DNA of 64,000 bases from an uncultured Desulfuromonas sp. (GCF_963678835.1 NZ_OY787470.1:248001-312000), one strand, 5' to 3'; positions 9,335-18,826 are shown, counted from the stretch's first letter. The notes: a model not told the origin generated them from the sequence alone. Program-made: numbers and translations.

Positions 9335-9486
9335 CCGTTTTCCTCTTACTCGAAAAATCGTTGTCCTTGAGGCGAACACTGCTAACACCATAGCGTCAGA
9401 TGGGGGTTTTGTAAATTGCCAAGCAAAAGATTTCAAGGTGTTGGAAGGAGTTAATGCGCTTTTTAGCCATTCTGGCGAATTAGTAC

Positions 9487-9645
9487 GAACAGGATGTTAA
9501 AAACGTCCCGTCCGGGGATTTTTCAACGACGCAAGCCGAAAATGCGATTTCCGTCTTGCTCACAAAATCAAGGACTTGAAAAACGGTCCTTGATTTTGAT
9601 CGCTCGTCCATGGGCTCCACAGTCTGTTTTTCAACAGCCTGCTAA
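9487..9645. repeat. Family B miniature element, copy 1
   Basis: An element of about 160 bp with imperfect terminal inverted repeats: ACAGGATGTTAAAAAC on the left and TTTTTCAACAGCCTGCTA on the right. An internal hairpin has a 12-bp stem, AAAATCAAGGAC/GTCCTTGATTTT, at 9564-9597. A second copy at 49560-49720 shares the order TIR, CGAAAATGCGATTTCCG, hairpin, CGTCCATGGGCTCCACA, TIR. There is no coding capacity, so this is MITE-like. It sits between hemL (3' end) and the divergent side of the HEAT operon promoter. Confidence 0.85.
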
Positions 9646-9684
9646 AGCAAAAGACGGCCTTTGGAACAGGTCGCCTTTTGCTTT
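9644..9684 (-). terminator. hemL: Probable hemL terminator hairpin
   Basis: Inverted repeat AAAGCAAAAG (9644-9653) and CTTTTGCTTT (9675-9684), with further partial pairing inside, lies 22 bases beyond the hemL stop. Its outer edge touches the family B element. The U-tract on the hemL strand is short, so efficiency is uncertain. Confidence 0.5.
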
Positions 9685-9705
9685 GGTAACGATAATGATT
9701 TTTTG

Positions 9706-10989
9706 TTAAAGCAATGCGAACGCTTTTTCCGCCGCTTCAATCGTTTGATCAAGGTCTTCCCTGCTGTGAGCAATGCTCATGAAACCTGCTTCAAACTGAG
9801 AAGGGGCCATGTTGATGCCGCTGTCGAGCATGGTACGGAAATAGCGGCTGAACGCCTCGGTATCGCTTTTACCGGCATCACTGAAGTTGTGGACCGGCCC
9901 TTCACAGAAGTAGGTGCAGAACATCCCGCCGACACGCTGCAGGCAGGCCGGAATGGCACTTTTGCTTGCCGCCTGACGCAGTCCCGCTTCAAGGTAGGCA
10001 CTTTTCTCTTCAATTTGCTCGTAAAACCCTTCCTGCTTAAGCAGCTTCAGGGTGGCAATACCGGCACTCATGGCCAAGGGGTTGCCGGACAGGGTGCCGG
10101 CCTGATAAATGCTGCCTTCGGGAGAGAGTTGATCCATCAGCTCCTTTTTGCCGCCGAAAGCACCAACCGGCAGGCCGCCGCCGATGATTTTGCCCAGGCA
10201 GACCAGGTCACCGCGAACATTGAAGCGTTCCTGGGCACCGCCAAACGCGACACGGAAGCCGGTCATGACTTCGTCAATGATCAGCACGATTCCTTCGGCC
10301 GTACACAGCTCGCGCACCCCTTCGAGGAAGCCCGGCTGCGGCGGGACACAACCCATGTTGCCGGCGATGGGTTCGAGGATGATGCAGGCGATCTCATCCT
10401 TGTTGGCCGCGACCATGCTCTTGACTTCGTCGAGATCATTGTAGGTGGCAGTGAGGGTGTATTTGGCGAAATCGGCCGGAATCCCGGGTGAGGTGGGAAC
10501 ACCAAATGTTGCCGCACCACTGCCGGCTTTGACCAGCAAAGAATCGGCATGTCCATGATAGCATCCATCAAACTTAAGAATTTTGTCGCGACCGGTGCAG
10601 CCGCGGGCCAGACGGATGGCGCTCATGGTGGCTTCGGTACCGGAGGACACCATGCGTACTTTTTCGATGTTGGGATAGGCCTCGCAGACCATCTCGGCCA
10701 ATTCAATCTCTTTGTACGTGGGAGCACCAAAGGAGGCACCATTGACGGCGGCATCCTGAATCGCACGAACCACCTCGGGGTGGCAATGGCCGAGAATCAT
10801 CGGACCCCAGGAACCGACATAATCGATGTAGCTTTGGTGGTCGGCATCGTAAATACGGCTGCCTTCGGCACGTTCGATAAACAATGGATCGCAACCGACC
10901 GATTTAAAAGCGCGGACCGGGCTGTTGACTCCACCGGGGATAACCTCTTTAGCCTTGGTAAAATAATCGTGCGAACAATCATGTTTCAT
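9706..10989 (-). CDS. hemL: Glutamate-1-semialdehyde 2,1-aminomutase
   Basis: A PLP enzyme that converts glutamate-1-semialdehyde to 5-aminolevulinate, the second step of the C5 route to tetrapyrroles. The 427-residue protein has the typical start region [13 protein letters not shown], then [16 protein letters not shown], the [13 protein letters not shown] segment, and the PLP lysine in [18 protein letters not shown] chose the ATG at 10989, which has GGGAGAG six bases upstream; an ORF start at 11025 lacks one. hemE, hemH and hemG lie 30-47 kb away in the window, so the haem genes are dispersed. Confidence 0.97.
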   Translation of the reverse strand: MKHDCSHDYFTKAKEVIPGGVNSPVRAFKSVGCDPLFIERAEGSRIYDADHQSYIDYVGSWGPMILGHCHPEVVRAIQDAAVNGASFGAPTYKEIELAEMVCEAYPNIEKVRMVSSGTEATMSAIRLARGCTGRDKILKFDGCYHGHADSLLVKAGSGAATFGVPTSPGIPADFAKYTLTATYNDLDEVKSMVAANKDEIACIILEPIAGNMGCVPPQPGFLEGVRELCTAEGIVLIIDEVMTGFRVAFGGAQERFNVRGDLVCLGKIIGGGLPVGAFGGKKELMDQLSPEGSIYQAGTLSGNPLAMSAGIATLKLLKQEGFYEQIEEKSAYLEAGLRQAASKSAIPACLQRVGGMFCTYFCEGPVHNFSDAGKSDTEAFSRYFRTMLDSGINMAPSQFEAGFMSIAHSREDLDQTIEAAEKAFALL

Positions 10990-11184
10990 AACAACTCTCC
11001 CAGAGCGATGTTGGTGTTTAATCAATGAAGTGGTACAGTGTCGAACGCAGCCGCAGTGCCGGTTTTACGCACTCTGCACTGTCAGGGCGACGCTTTGGAC
11101 GCTAGCATATCGTCTTAACGCTTGTCAAGAAAAGCTGCTGGTGATTATCCCCCTGTTTTTAAGGGGTTAGGGCGAGGTTTTTCA

Positions 11185-11796
11185 ATGATTTTAGGAGTAA
11201 CCGGAGGAATTGCCAGCGGTAAAAGTACCGTTGTGGCTTTACTGGCTGATCTGGGAGCCCAGGTGGTCAGTGCCGACCAGTTGTCACGGGATCTGGTCGA
11301 ACCGGGGCAACCCGCTCTGGCCGCGCTGGTTACGCGGTTTGGGGAAACGATTCTCAACTCGGATGGAACCCTGGATCGTAAGGGACTTGGAGAGCGGGTG
11401 TTTGCCGATCCTGAGGCTCGGCGTGATCTCGAAGCCATTCTCCATCCGGCGATTGCCAAGCTTTCCCGGCAGCGCCTGCAACAAGCCGTGGATCAGGTGG
11501 GGCCGGACGGTCTGGTGGTTTATGAAGCGCCGTTGCTCTACGAAGCCGGAGCCGAAGATCGGGTTGATCGGGTGCTGACCGTGACGGTGGCTGAAGATGT
11601 ACAGCTGCAGCGTCTGACGAAGCGCGATCAGTGTGATGTCACCGCAGCCCAGCAACGCATCGACGCCCAGATGCCGCAAGAGGAAAAAGCGCGCCGAGCC
11701 GATTATGTCCTTGATAATTCGGCGGATCTGCCCGCCCTGAAAAGCAAAGTACACCAACTGTTTTATCAGCTCTGTCCTCACGCTGCGCAGCTCTGA
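11185..11796 (+). CDS. coaE: Dephospho-CoA kinase
   Basis: Phosphorylates dephospho-CoA at the ribose 3'-OH, the last step of coenzyme A synthesis. The 203-residue protein begins MILGVTGGIASGKST, which is the family's P-loop at its usual N-terminal place. VVSADQLSRDLVEPGQPAL and VVYEAPLLYEAG are also family motifs. The start at 11185 has GCGAGG upstream. Reading from the TTG at 11122 would add an atypical leader. It is divergent from hemL and is followed by the PHP-glycosyltransferase gene after 79 bases. Confidence 0.95.
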   Translation: MILGVTGGIASGKSTVVALLADLGAQVVSADQLSRDLVEPGQPALAALVTRFGETILNSDGTLDRKGLGERVFADPEARRDLEAILHPAIAKLSRQRLQQAVDQVGPDGLVVYEAPLLYEAGAEDRVDRVLTVTVAEDVQLQRLTKRDQCDVTAAQQRIDAQMPQEEKARRADYVLDNSADLPALKSKVHQLFYQLCPHAAQL

Positions 11797-11875
11797 ACCG
11801 GCTCCTTACACAACCCTCATCCGTGCCTTATATGAAACGCCATAATCAGCGACAACTGATGATGGAGAGAATTGT

Positions 11876-14317
11876 ATGGCACAGATCGATTTACACGTCC
11901 ACTCGAAGTATTCCAACCACCCTTCCGAATGGTTTCTGCAACGTCTCGGCGCCTCCGAATCCTACACCGAACCGGAGACCATCTACAAACTGGCCCGGCA
12001 ACGCGGCATGGATTTCGTCACCATCACCGACCACAATCGCATCAAGGCATCGATGGAGCTGGTGGAAAAATATCCGCAGCATTGTTTCAGCGGGGTGGAG
12101 GCCACGGCCTATTTTCCCGAGGACAAATGCAAGATCCATGTGCTGATTTTCGGGTTGGATCGCGACCAGTTCAGCAAGATTCAGAAGAAACGGAAAAACA
12201 TTTACAAATTGCGCGACTATCTGCGCCAGGAAGATCTGGCCTGTGTAGTGGCGCATGCCACCTATGCGGTCAACAATCGCCTGACCATTGATCATCTGGA
12301 AAAGCTGATCGTGTTGTTTAACAATTTTGAAGGACGCAACGGCAGCCGCAGCGTGCTCAATAACGATATTCTCTCCCAGGTGCTACAGGGATTGACCCCG
12401 GACGATGTAGAACATCTGGCGCAAAAGCACGATCTCGCGCCTTGGGGGAGCACTCCGTGGCTGAAAGGGCTGACCGGAGGCTCTGATGACCACGCCGGGC
12501 TGTTTATCGGCAAGACTTCGACCCGCGTTGAAGCACGCACGCCTCAGGAGTTTCTCGATCAGCTCAAACGCGGTGCCACGGAGCCCTGCGGACGGCAAAA
12601 CGATTTTCAGGGGCTGACTTTTGCCATCTACAAAATCGCCTTCGATTTCTCCCAGCACAACAGCACCGCTTTTGCCCAGTCAACCCTCAGCGATCTGACC
12701 CGCTACCTGTTCAGCGATAAAAAGCTCAGCTTCAAGGACCGGCTGCGTTTGAACAAGATGAAGTCGAAAAAAAACAATCAGGTCTATCAGAACTTGGTGC
12801 AGCTCATCGAGACCAGCCGCACGCTGCAACAGGATGATATTGATTCGCGTCTTGATCTGCTCTACGACTGCATTGCCAATATCTCCGACCAGTATTTCCG
12901 CTCCCTGTTCGGTTCGCTCAACACCAATATTACCGAGATGGATATTATCCGCATCATCCAGGGGCTGTCGTCGTCGATTCCGGGAATTTTCCTGTCGGTG
13001 CCGTTCTTCTCCTCGTTCCGGCACATGTTCGGTGACCGTCAGTTAATCAATGAGTTTCATGGCCGCCTTGGCAAGCAGGTGCCGCGCAATTCCAAGCGCA
13101 TTTTGTGGCTGACCGATACGCTGACCGATCTCAACGGCGTGTCCATGACCTTGCAGACCATTGGTCATCTGGCCGAAGAAAAAGGGTTTGCCATCCGGAT
13201 TATGACCAGTCTGACCGATGAACAAAAACAGTCCGGACTGCCGCAGTCGACACTGATTGTGCCGCCGCTCTATTCAACGGCCTTGCCCCATTACGAGGAC
13301 ATCACCGTTAATGTGCCGTCGGTGTTGCGTATGCTGAAAATGGTCTACGATTACAATCCCGATGAGCTGTACATCTCGACCCCAGGACCGATGGGCCTGC
13401 TTGGTCTGCTGATTGGCCGCATGCTCGGCACCGAAGTCAAAGGGATTTATCATACCGACTTTACCGTGGAGTCGCAGTCCATCATCGATGAACCGGCGAT
13501 CTGTGACATGATCGAACAGTACAGCAAGTGGTTTTTCAACCAGTTTGACACTCTGCTGGTGCCGACCAGCGAGTACATGCATCTGCTCAAGGAGCGTGGC
13601 TATCGCCATCGCCATATGGCCCTGTTTCGGCGTGGGCTGCGCACTGAGCACTTTTGCCCGATGGAGCGTCCTTCTCCGGAGCTATCCGGGCGGCGGCGCT
13701 TGCTCTATGTCGGTCGGGTGTCCAAAGATAAAAATCTCGACTTTTTGTTGGAGGTGTATCGCAAAGTGCGCCAACGGCATCCCGACATCTGCCTGAGCAT
13801 TGCCGGTGCCGGTCCCTATTTAGGCGAGATGAAACTGGCCTGTCGTGACCTGCCCGAGGTGGCGTTTCTCGGTCGGGTCGCTTATGACGAACTCCCCTTG
13901 GTGTACAACAGTCATGACCTGTTTGTTTTTCCCAGCCTCAGCGACACCTTCGGCATGGTGGTTCTTGAAGCTCAGGCCTGCGGCGTGCCGGCTCTGGTCG
14001 CCGATATCGGAGGACCCAAGGAAATTGTCGTCGATGGTGAAACCGGCTATGTGCTTTCCTCCGAATCCATTGATGGTTGGGTTGATCGGCTTGACAGCCT
14101 GCTGTCGGATCTGGAAGGAGATCGCAGTGACTATCAGCGCTTGTCCCAAGCGGCCCGGCAACGGGTCGAGCAGTGTTTCAGTTGGGACAGCATTTTGTTG
14201 GACATGACCCGTCCTGCGGATACCCCCTTGCCGCGTTTGTCGCGGCATCGTCATCAACCCGGTCTCGGTGGACTGCTGAAGCTGGCCTCCAACATGATGG
14301 TACACTCTTATGACTGA
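11876..14317 (+). CDS. PHP phosphoesterase-glycosyltransferase (GT4) fusion
   Basis: An 813-residue two-domain protein. Residues about 1-230 are a PHP-type metal-dependent phosphoesterase with all ligand motifs visible: DLHVHSKYS, TITDHN, GVEATA, CKIHVLIFG, VVAHATYA and GGSDDHAG. A helical middle of about 170 residues follows. Residues about 400-790 are a GT-B glycosyltransferase of family 4: STPGPMGLLGLL, GIYHTDFTVESQS, LLYVGRVSKDKN, and the nucleotide-sugar site DTFGMVVLEAQACGVP. The combination suggests removal of a phosphate and glycosyl transfer on the same envelope substrate, but the substrate is unknown. The start has GGAGA upstream. The stop overlaps the next gene by eight bases, implying translational coupling. 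Confidence 0.9.
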   Translation: MAQIDLHVHSKYSNHPSEWFLQRLGASESYTEPETIYKLARQRGMDFVTITDHNRIKASMELVEKYPQHCFSGVEATAYFPEDKCKIHVLIFGLDRDQFSKIQKKRKNIYKLRDYLRQEDLACVVAHATYAVNNRLTIDHLEKLIVLFNNFEGRNGSRSVLNNDILSQVLQGLTPDDVEHLAQKHDLAPWGSTPWLKGLTGGSDDHAGLFIGKTSTRVEARTPQEFLDQLKRGATEPCGRQNDFQGLTFAIYKIAFDFSQHNSTAFAQSTLSDLTRYLFSDKKLSFKDRLRLNKMKSKKNNQVYQNLVQLIETSRTLQQDDIDSRLDLLYDCIANISDQYFRSLFGSLNTNITEMDIIRIIQGLSSSIPGIFLSVPFFSSFRHMFGDRQLINEFHGRLGKQVPRNSKRILWLTDTLTDLNGVSMTLQTIGHLAEEKGFAIRIMTSLTDEQKQSGLPQSTLIVPPLYSTALPHYEDITVNVPSVLRMLKMVYDYNPDELYISTPGPMGLLGLLIGRMLGTEVKGIYHTDFTVESQSIIDEPAICDMIEQYSKWFFNQFDTLLVPTSEYMHLLKERGYRHRHMALFRRGLRTEHFCPMERPSPELSGRRRLLYVGRVSKDKNLDFLLEVYRKVRQRHPDICLSIAGAGPYLGEMKLACRDLPEVAFLGRVAYDELPLVYNSHDLFVFPSLSDTFGMVVLEAQACGVPALVADIGGPKEIVVDGETGYVLSSESIDGWVDRLDSLLSDLEGDRSDYQRLSQAARQRVEQCFSWDSILLDMTRPADTPLPRLSRHRHQPGLGGLLKLASNMMVHSYD

Positions 14318-15578
14318 AAAGATTTCTCCGCTGGGCGAGGCCCTTAAAGTCACCGGCCGCCTGCTGCGTTCCGGTCGGGTCCCCGGCCAGTTGATCATTC
14401 AATACACCGATCGTTGCAATGCCACCTGTCCGCAGTGCGGCATGCGGGTGACCAACGATTTTGCGCGTACCACTCTGGCCGAACAGCGTGTGGCTGAGAT
14501 GATTCGTCATGCCGCTGATCACGGCGTTGCCGCGCTGTCTTTTACCGGCGGCGAACCGTTTATGTGTCTGGATGAAGTCTGCCGTCTGGCAACCGTGGCC
14601 GGCGCACATAAGATTCCCTATATTCGAACCGGCACCAACGGCTACCTGTTTCGCGGTGCCGAGAATGCGGATTTTAGCGATCGTATGAAGACGCTGGCCG
14701 ATAAATTATCTGCCACGCCACTACGCAATATCTGGGTGAGTATCGATTCCTCCGATGTGGATACTCACGAACAGATGCGCGGCCTGCCCGGCGTGATCAA
14801 AGGGGTGGAAAAGGCGCTGCCGATCTTTGCCGAGCGCGGGCTGTACCTGTCGGCCAATCTTGGGATTAACCGGAATTTTTCCGGGCGCGACAAGGATCGG
14901 GATCATCTCGACTATCCGTTCTTTCGTGCCGGGTTTGACCGGTTCTACCGCTTTGTGACGGAGCTTGGTTTTACCATTGCCAATGTATGTTATCCGATGC
15001 ATGGTGACGATGATTCCGATCAGGCCGTCTATGCGGCCACAGCCACGGATCGGGTGGTGAGTTTTACCTACGAAGAGAAGCTTAACCTGTTTCAAGCCTT
15101 ATCTGATGCCATTCCCGGTCATCGGCAGAACATCCGTATTTTTACCCCACGCTGCAGCCTGCACGCCCTGTTGCAGCAGTATCGTGGCCGTGAGGAGCTG
15201 ACAACGCCCTGTCGGGGCGGCATCGATTACTTTTTTGTCGACAGTCAAACCGGGCACAGCTACCCGTGCGGCTACCGTGGCGATGAGGATCTGGGGCGTT
15301 TTGAAGAGATGACCCCACCGTCCTGTTCTGCCGCTCAAGAGTGCCGCCGCTGCGACTGGGAATGCTTTCGCGACCCGACCGAGCTGTTTTCACCGCTGCT
15401 CGATCTGCGCCTGGCACCGGGACGATTGATGCAGCGGCTGTGGAAAGACCGCACCTTCTACCGCCTGTGGCGTGAAGACCTGCGTTACTACCGCGCCTGC
15501 GAGTTTTTTGACGGTCGCCGCAACCTTGACCGGGAAAAGTTGCGACTCTGGCGCAACCCGGTATTGCCTTCGCCATAA
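14310..15578 (+). CDS. Radical SAM protein with C-terminal cysteine cluster
   Basis: Radical SAM enzymes use a [4Fe-4S] cluster and S-adenosylmethionine. This 422-residue protein has the cluster motif CNATCPQC (CX3CX2C) near residue 37, then SFTGGEPFMCLDEV. About ten more cysteines follow in the C-terminal third (TPCRGGIDYFF, SYPCGYRGDEDLG, ECRRCDWECF), which suggests a SPASM-like auxiliary Fe-S site. The reaction is unknown. It overlaps the PHP-GT4 gene by eight bases and so probably modifies the same envelope molecule or lipid (inference). Confidence 0.88.
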   Translation: MTEKISPLGEALKVTGRLLRSGRVPGQLIIQYTDRCNATCPQCGMRVTNDFARTTLAEQRVAEMIRHAADHGVAALSFTGGEPFMCLDEVCRLATVAGAHKIPYIRTGTNGYLFRGAENADFSDRMKTLADKLSATPLRNIWVSIDSSDVDTHEQMRGLPGVIKGVEKALPIFAERGLYLSANLGINRNFSGRDKDRDHLDYPFFRAGFDRFYRFVTELGFTIANVCYPMHGDDDSDQAVYAATATDRVVSFTYEEKLNLFQALSDAIPGHRQNIRIFTPRCSLHALLQQYRGREELTTPCRGGIDYFFVDSQTGHSYPCGYRGDEDLGRFEEMTPPSCSAAQECRRCDWECFRDPTELFSPLLDLRLAPGRLMQRLWKDRTFYRLWREDLRYYRACEFFDGRRNLDREKLRLWRNPVLPSP

Positions 15579-15599
15579 CCGTTTTCTCCTCCGTCTCAG

Positions 15600-15650
15600 G
15601 CCTGCCGTTCAGCAGCAACGAGTGTCATGAATGTCGTCGGCAAACGGAGG
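15600..15650 (-). repeat. Possible decayed fragment of repeat family A
   Basis: CCGTTCAGCAGCAACGA followed by GTCGTCGGCAA resembles the CCCGTTCAGCAGCACCGAACG ... TTGTCGGCAA end module of family A units in minus orientation. It is short and divergent, so it could be chance. Confidence 0.35.
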
Positions 15651-15695
15651 GTGTTTGTGGGAGGGAGATGCTTTTCCCGAGGCGCCACGTTGTCA

Positions 15696-15950
15696 TCACT
15701 TTTTCTTGTTGGCTTTTTTCTTGGCCATGTCTTTGGCTGGAACGGTTTCTGTTCTTGTGTCAATTTTTGTGGTGACGGCGGCGAACAAAGCCTGGGTACC
15801 GGTAATCTTCCGACGTGAACGCATTTCGCTGAATCCTTTAACCGCAGCCAAACTGCCGATTTTTTGCGTGGCGAGTTCTTCGGTACTGGTGATGCCGTTT
15901 TCGGCGAGAAGGGCTGCGGTGGCCGAGCCATTGAGGATCGGGGTATTCAT
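15696..15950 (-). CDS. Small helix-hairpin-helix protein with Lys-rich tail
   Basis: An 84-residue protein. Residues about 8-45 (AALLAENGITSTEELATQKI, then GSLAAVKGFSEMRSR) look like the helix-hairpin-helix of the RNA polymerase alpha C-terminal type, a non-specific DNA-binding fold. The C-terminus is AKDMAKKKANKKK. The ATG at 15950 has GGAGA seven bases upstream; the frame is open to 16010, but that part belongs to the broken upstream gene. It is last in a minus-strand group with CHAD, ParA and ribbon-helix-helix remnants. Its frame is intact, so it may be the only expressed survivor. Confidence 0.6.
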   Translation of the reverse strand: MNTPILNGSATAALLAENGITSTEELATQKIGSLAAVKGFSEMRSRRKITGTQALFAAVTTKIDTRTETVPAKDMAKKKANKKK

Positions 15951-16147
15951 GGTCTTGTCTCCTTGGAAGCGGAAATAATTATTCGTTTTCGTCGCATCAT
16001 GTTCGCGCATGAATGCCTTGATGAATTTACGGATCTGCGGGGCTTACTGGAGTCCAGATTGTCACACAGTGCCATAAGGCGATCCCGTTCTTCACTGTTG
16101 ATGCGGATTAGCAGTTGGCTGTCCTTTTTCTTCTTTTTGTCACTCAT
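15947..16147 (-). pseudogene. Ribbon-helix-helix-like protein with a frameshift
   Basis: The frame opens with a Lys-rich MSDKKKKKDSQ followed by LLIRINSEERDRLMALCDNL, which looks like the strand and first helix of a ribbon-helix-helix DNA-binding protein. After about residue 34 the reading becomes nonsense. One base over, the same DNA reads APQIRKFIKAFMREHDA, the expected continuation, so a single-base indel near 16055 breaks the gene. It could also be a sequencing error or a programmed shift. It lies directly after the ParA remnant, the position of a ParG-type partner. Confidence 0.6.
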
Positions 16148-16162
16148 GGTCGCTCCGTTTTG

Positions 16163-16895
16163 TTATGAGGAGGGGTGGTTCAAGTTGAGGGTCGAGGTAA
16201 TCTCCTGCCATAAGGCCTGGTAGAATCGGTTGGCCTGGCTGTTGTGGGCAAATAGATCAACGGGCGCCAACTTTTTCCACGTAGGTGGAGCGTGGTATGG
16301 CCTGGTTGAGAAACAACGGATACGCCTTACGCAGTTTTGTCGCAGTGTCACGACGCAGTTGTTTGCGGCCGTCGGCCAACGTAAAAAAAGGGCGTACCTG
16401 ATCTTGTGTATTCCACTGGTGGTCTAAAAAATCAAGCAATTGCGTAAACGTGCGTTGTGACAGGGTGGCAGGGAGCATCGGTACGCTGATCAGGTTGGCT
16501 GCGGCAAAGATGTTTTCCGCCAACAGACTGATACTCGGCGGGCAATCGAGAATGACCACATCATAATGCACAGCTAGCCCATTAAGGACTTTACGCAGGC
16601 GGTTGGTTTTACCGCCATGCTGCAGAACGCAGGGGTCAAAATGACGAAACGAGTGATGGGCAAGCAGAATGTCGAGCTGGTTGAAATCGCTCTGCATGAC
16701 CTGGTTTAGCAATTGCTCATAGGTCTTAAAGAAGCGCTTGCCCCAGTTCTTTTTAGATGAGTTACGCTCCCGGAAGTAGAATGACGAGGCACCCTGGGCA
16801 TCAAGATCGACCAGCGTGCGATGTCCCTGGTGGGCCGACCAGTAAGCGATTTTACCCACTCCACCCTTGATGCTGTAGCAGGCGACGGTCTTCAT
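16163..16895 (-). pseudogene. ParA/MinD-type ATPase, decayed
   Basis: The first 212 codons read as a ParA-like ATPase: TVACYSIKGGVGK at the start, VDLDAQGASS, and VVILDCPPSISLLAENI. Two lesions are visible. The Walker A motif lacks its Thr and the following VN-type residues: KGGVGK runs straight into IAYWSAHQGH, about seven codons missing. Near 16265 the frame shifts: the original frame stops at 16257-16259, while one base over the DNA reads APVDLFAHNSQANRFYQALW, the normal ParA end. The protein would be inactive. It lies between CHAD and ribbon-helix-helix remnants. Confidence 0.8.
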
Positions 16896-16904
16896 GACGT
16901 GTCT

Positions 16905-17786
16905 CCGTCTCGGGTCAGGGGGGGGTGAATATCCATGACGATGTCTTCACCGGTAAAGGCGGCAATGGCACCCACCACCCGCTGGCGTTTTTGAACATGT
17001 TGTAGATGGAGAACCGCGACCAGCGCATTGAGACTGATAGTTTGAGCCATGTCGCGGGTTGTGGTGGCAGATGACTGAGAAACACCTGTTGCACGGTCAG
17101 GTCGCGCAGGCGATTGCTGCGTTGGGCCAATTGTTTAAACAGATGTTTCAAAGCGTTGCGCGGCTGTTGCGGCAGGCAGGTTTTAAGCAGGCTGATCAGT
17201 GAGCGGCCTTGCGCAGTACCACCCGGTACTTATGAGCGTATTCCGTGTCAATATCGCCAGCCAGTCCCTACTCCTGCTGGCGCGCTAATGTGACCAGATG
17301 TTTGGGCATGTGCAGAATCGCCTGCTGAGCGGGGTCAGTCGGTTTGAGGGTGAAAGTCAATTGCTTGGGGGGGCGTAACCTCAAGGCCGCTGTAAGGGAG
17401 GGCTTGTCGCATGGTCAACGAGGCGCAGGGCAGCATGTTCGGCGTCGACAGCGGATGGCTTCGGCCTCCTGCTTATAGCCGCGCAACGGATGCAGACAAA
17501 GAGATTTGCGGCTGTTGGATGAAGATCAGCCGACTGACAATTTTCCGGTTGTCATTGCGTACCGCCAGGGTGGTTTGTTGCCAGGATGTGCGATGTTTCT
17601 CAAAAAATGCTCGAATGCCGAGCAGGGCTTACAGGTGTTTTGCCGGGTGTTGATTGTGGCGCTGGCATCGCATTGTTCTGCCGCAGTTGCTAAGACAGCT
17701 GATGGTAGGCGTAGAGCAGAGTGTAGCCGCTTTGCCAGATATGCCAGTCAGCGTTCATCAAGAACGCACCACTGTATTGTTTTGCC
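16905..17786 (-). pseudogene. CYTH/CHAD-domain protein, decayed
   Basis: No long frame survives, but stitched minus-strand frames read like a CYTH plus CHAD protein. Pieces include NADWHIWQSGYTLLYAYH near 17700-17760, FFEKHRTSWQQTTLAVRNDN near 17540-17610, then CLHPLRGYKQEA. GDIDTEYAHKYRVVLRKA and FKQLAQRSNRLRDLTVQQVF at 17080-17260 are CHAD-like. In-frame stops occur, for example TAG at 17268-17270. CHAD proteins bind polyphosphate. The IS3 element abuts the 5' end and may have truncated the gene. Confidence 0.6.
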
Positions 17787-18791
17787 TCAGTCGGAATTGG
17801 AAAAACAGCTCTGTTGAGTTAGTGGGTTAAAAGTTTCCCTTGCCGGGACGCTATGGTGTTGGGCGGGGCTGAGTTTTTCCAGCCGCCGTTTTTGCTTTCG
17901 TGCTTCTCGTGCTGCTTCGAGCTTGCTGTCTCGTTCTTTGAAGATTTGTTTTTCCCGGCCTTCGAGTTTGATTTTGGGAGCCACGTAGCCCAGCGCACTG
18001 TGCAGTCGTTCGTCGTTGTAATAGCGGATGTAGTCCGCAACTTGCTTTCTGGCTTCATCAAGCGACAGCGGAACCTTCGGGCGAATGCATTCCTGCTTAA
18101 TGGTAGCGTGGAAACGTTCCAACTTGCCATTGCTTTGTGGGTAGAAAGGCGATGTCCGCACATGCGTCATGCCTGCTACCCGGATAAACTCTTTGAAGTC
18201 CTTGGCGATGAATTGAGGGCCATTGTCGGAAATAATCCTCGGTGTGGCGGCGGGATACTTTTCCCGGGCCCGCTGCAAAATAATTTCCACATCTGCCTCA
18301 GTCATCGTCTCGCGCAACTCCCAGTGGACGATGTAGCGGCTACAGCCGTCCAGCAGGCAGCACAGATAATAAAAGGTGCCTCGGATATTGATGTAGGAAA
18401 TATCAATATGCCAATGTTCATGGGGCCTGAGCGGCTGGACAAAACCGGTCCCTTTTTTTGATTGTTTGCCGTTCCAGCGCCTGAGTAGTCCGGCGGTACT
18501 TAGAACACGATAGACGCTGCTGGGGCTGACGGCAACAATATCCTGATCGAGCATCATGAACGTCAGACGGCGGTAGCCCTCCTGAGGCGTGTGCTGATAG
18601 AATTTGATGATCGCCTGCTTCTCCCACTCTTCCAGCCAGAAATCGCGGGGGATCAGGGCGTTGTGCTCGTTGACTTTGCCGTAGCGCTGCTGCCAATTAT
18701 AGAATTTACTGACAGCTAGGCCCAGCCAGCCGATGATGCGCGTCACTGCGATGCCTGTGCGCGTGGTCCAGCGCTTGACGAAGTCAACCAC
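17787..18791 (-). CDS. IS3-family transposase OrfB (DDE integrase core)
   Basis: Catalytic part of an IS3-type transposase. It has an HTH-like N-terminus, then the rve core with HWHIDISYINI (first Asp), RIISDNGPQFIAKDF (second Asp), and SPFYPQSNGKLERFHATIK, which holds the Glu. The C-terminus is basic. The -1 frame is open upstream through 18850, so translation probably arises by frameshifting from OrfA. The GTG at 18791 is only the ORF-finder start. The stop codon (17787-17789) falls just outside the left inverted repeat, so the last residues may come from host DNA. Confidence 0.9.
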   Translation of the reverse strand: MVDFVKRWTTRTGIAVTRIIGWLGLAVSKFYNWQQRYGKVNEHNALIPRDFWLEEWEKQAIIKFYQHTPQEGYRRLTFMMLDQDIVAVSPSSVYRVLSTAGLLRRWNGKQSKKGTGFVQPLRPHEHWHIDISYINIRGTFYYLCCLLDGCSRYIVHWELRETMTEADVEIILQRAREKYPAATPRIISDNGPQFIAKDFKEFIRVAGMTHVRTSPFYPQSNGKLERFHATIKQECIRPKVPLSLDEARKQVADYIRYYNDERLHSALGYVAPKIKLEGREKQIFKERDSKLEAAREARKQKRRLEKLSPAQHHSVPARETFNPLTQQSCFSNSD

Positions 18792-18826
18792 GGCATCACG
18801 AATATCATGGGGGACCCAAGACGCTT

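Noticed and set aside
16915-17151. Intact 78-residue gene on the minus strand
   Set aside because: Its first half matches the CHAD remnant, then it runs out of frame. It is part of a pseudogene, not a gene.
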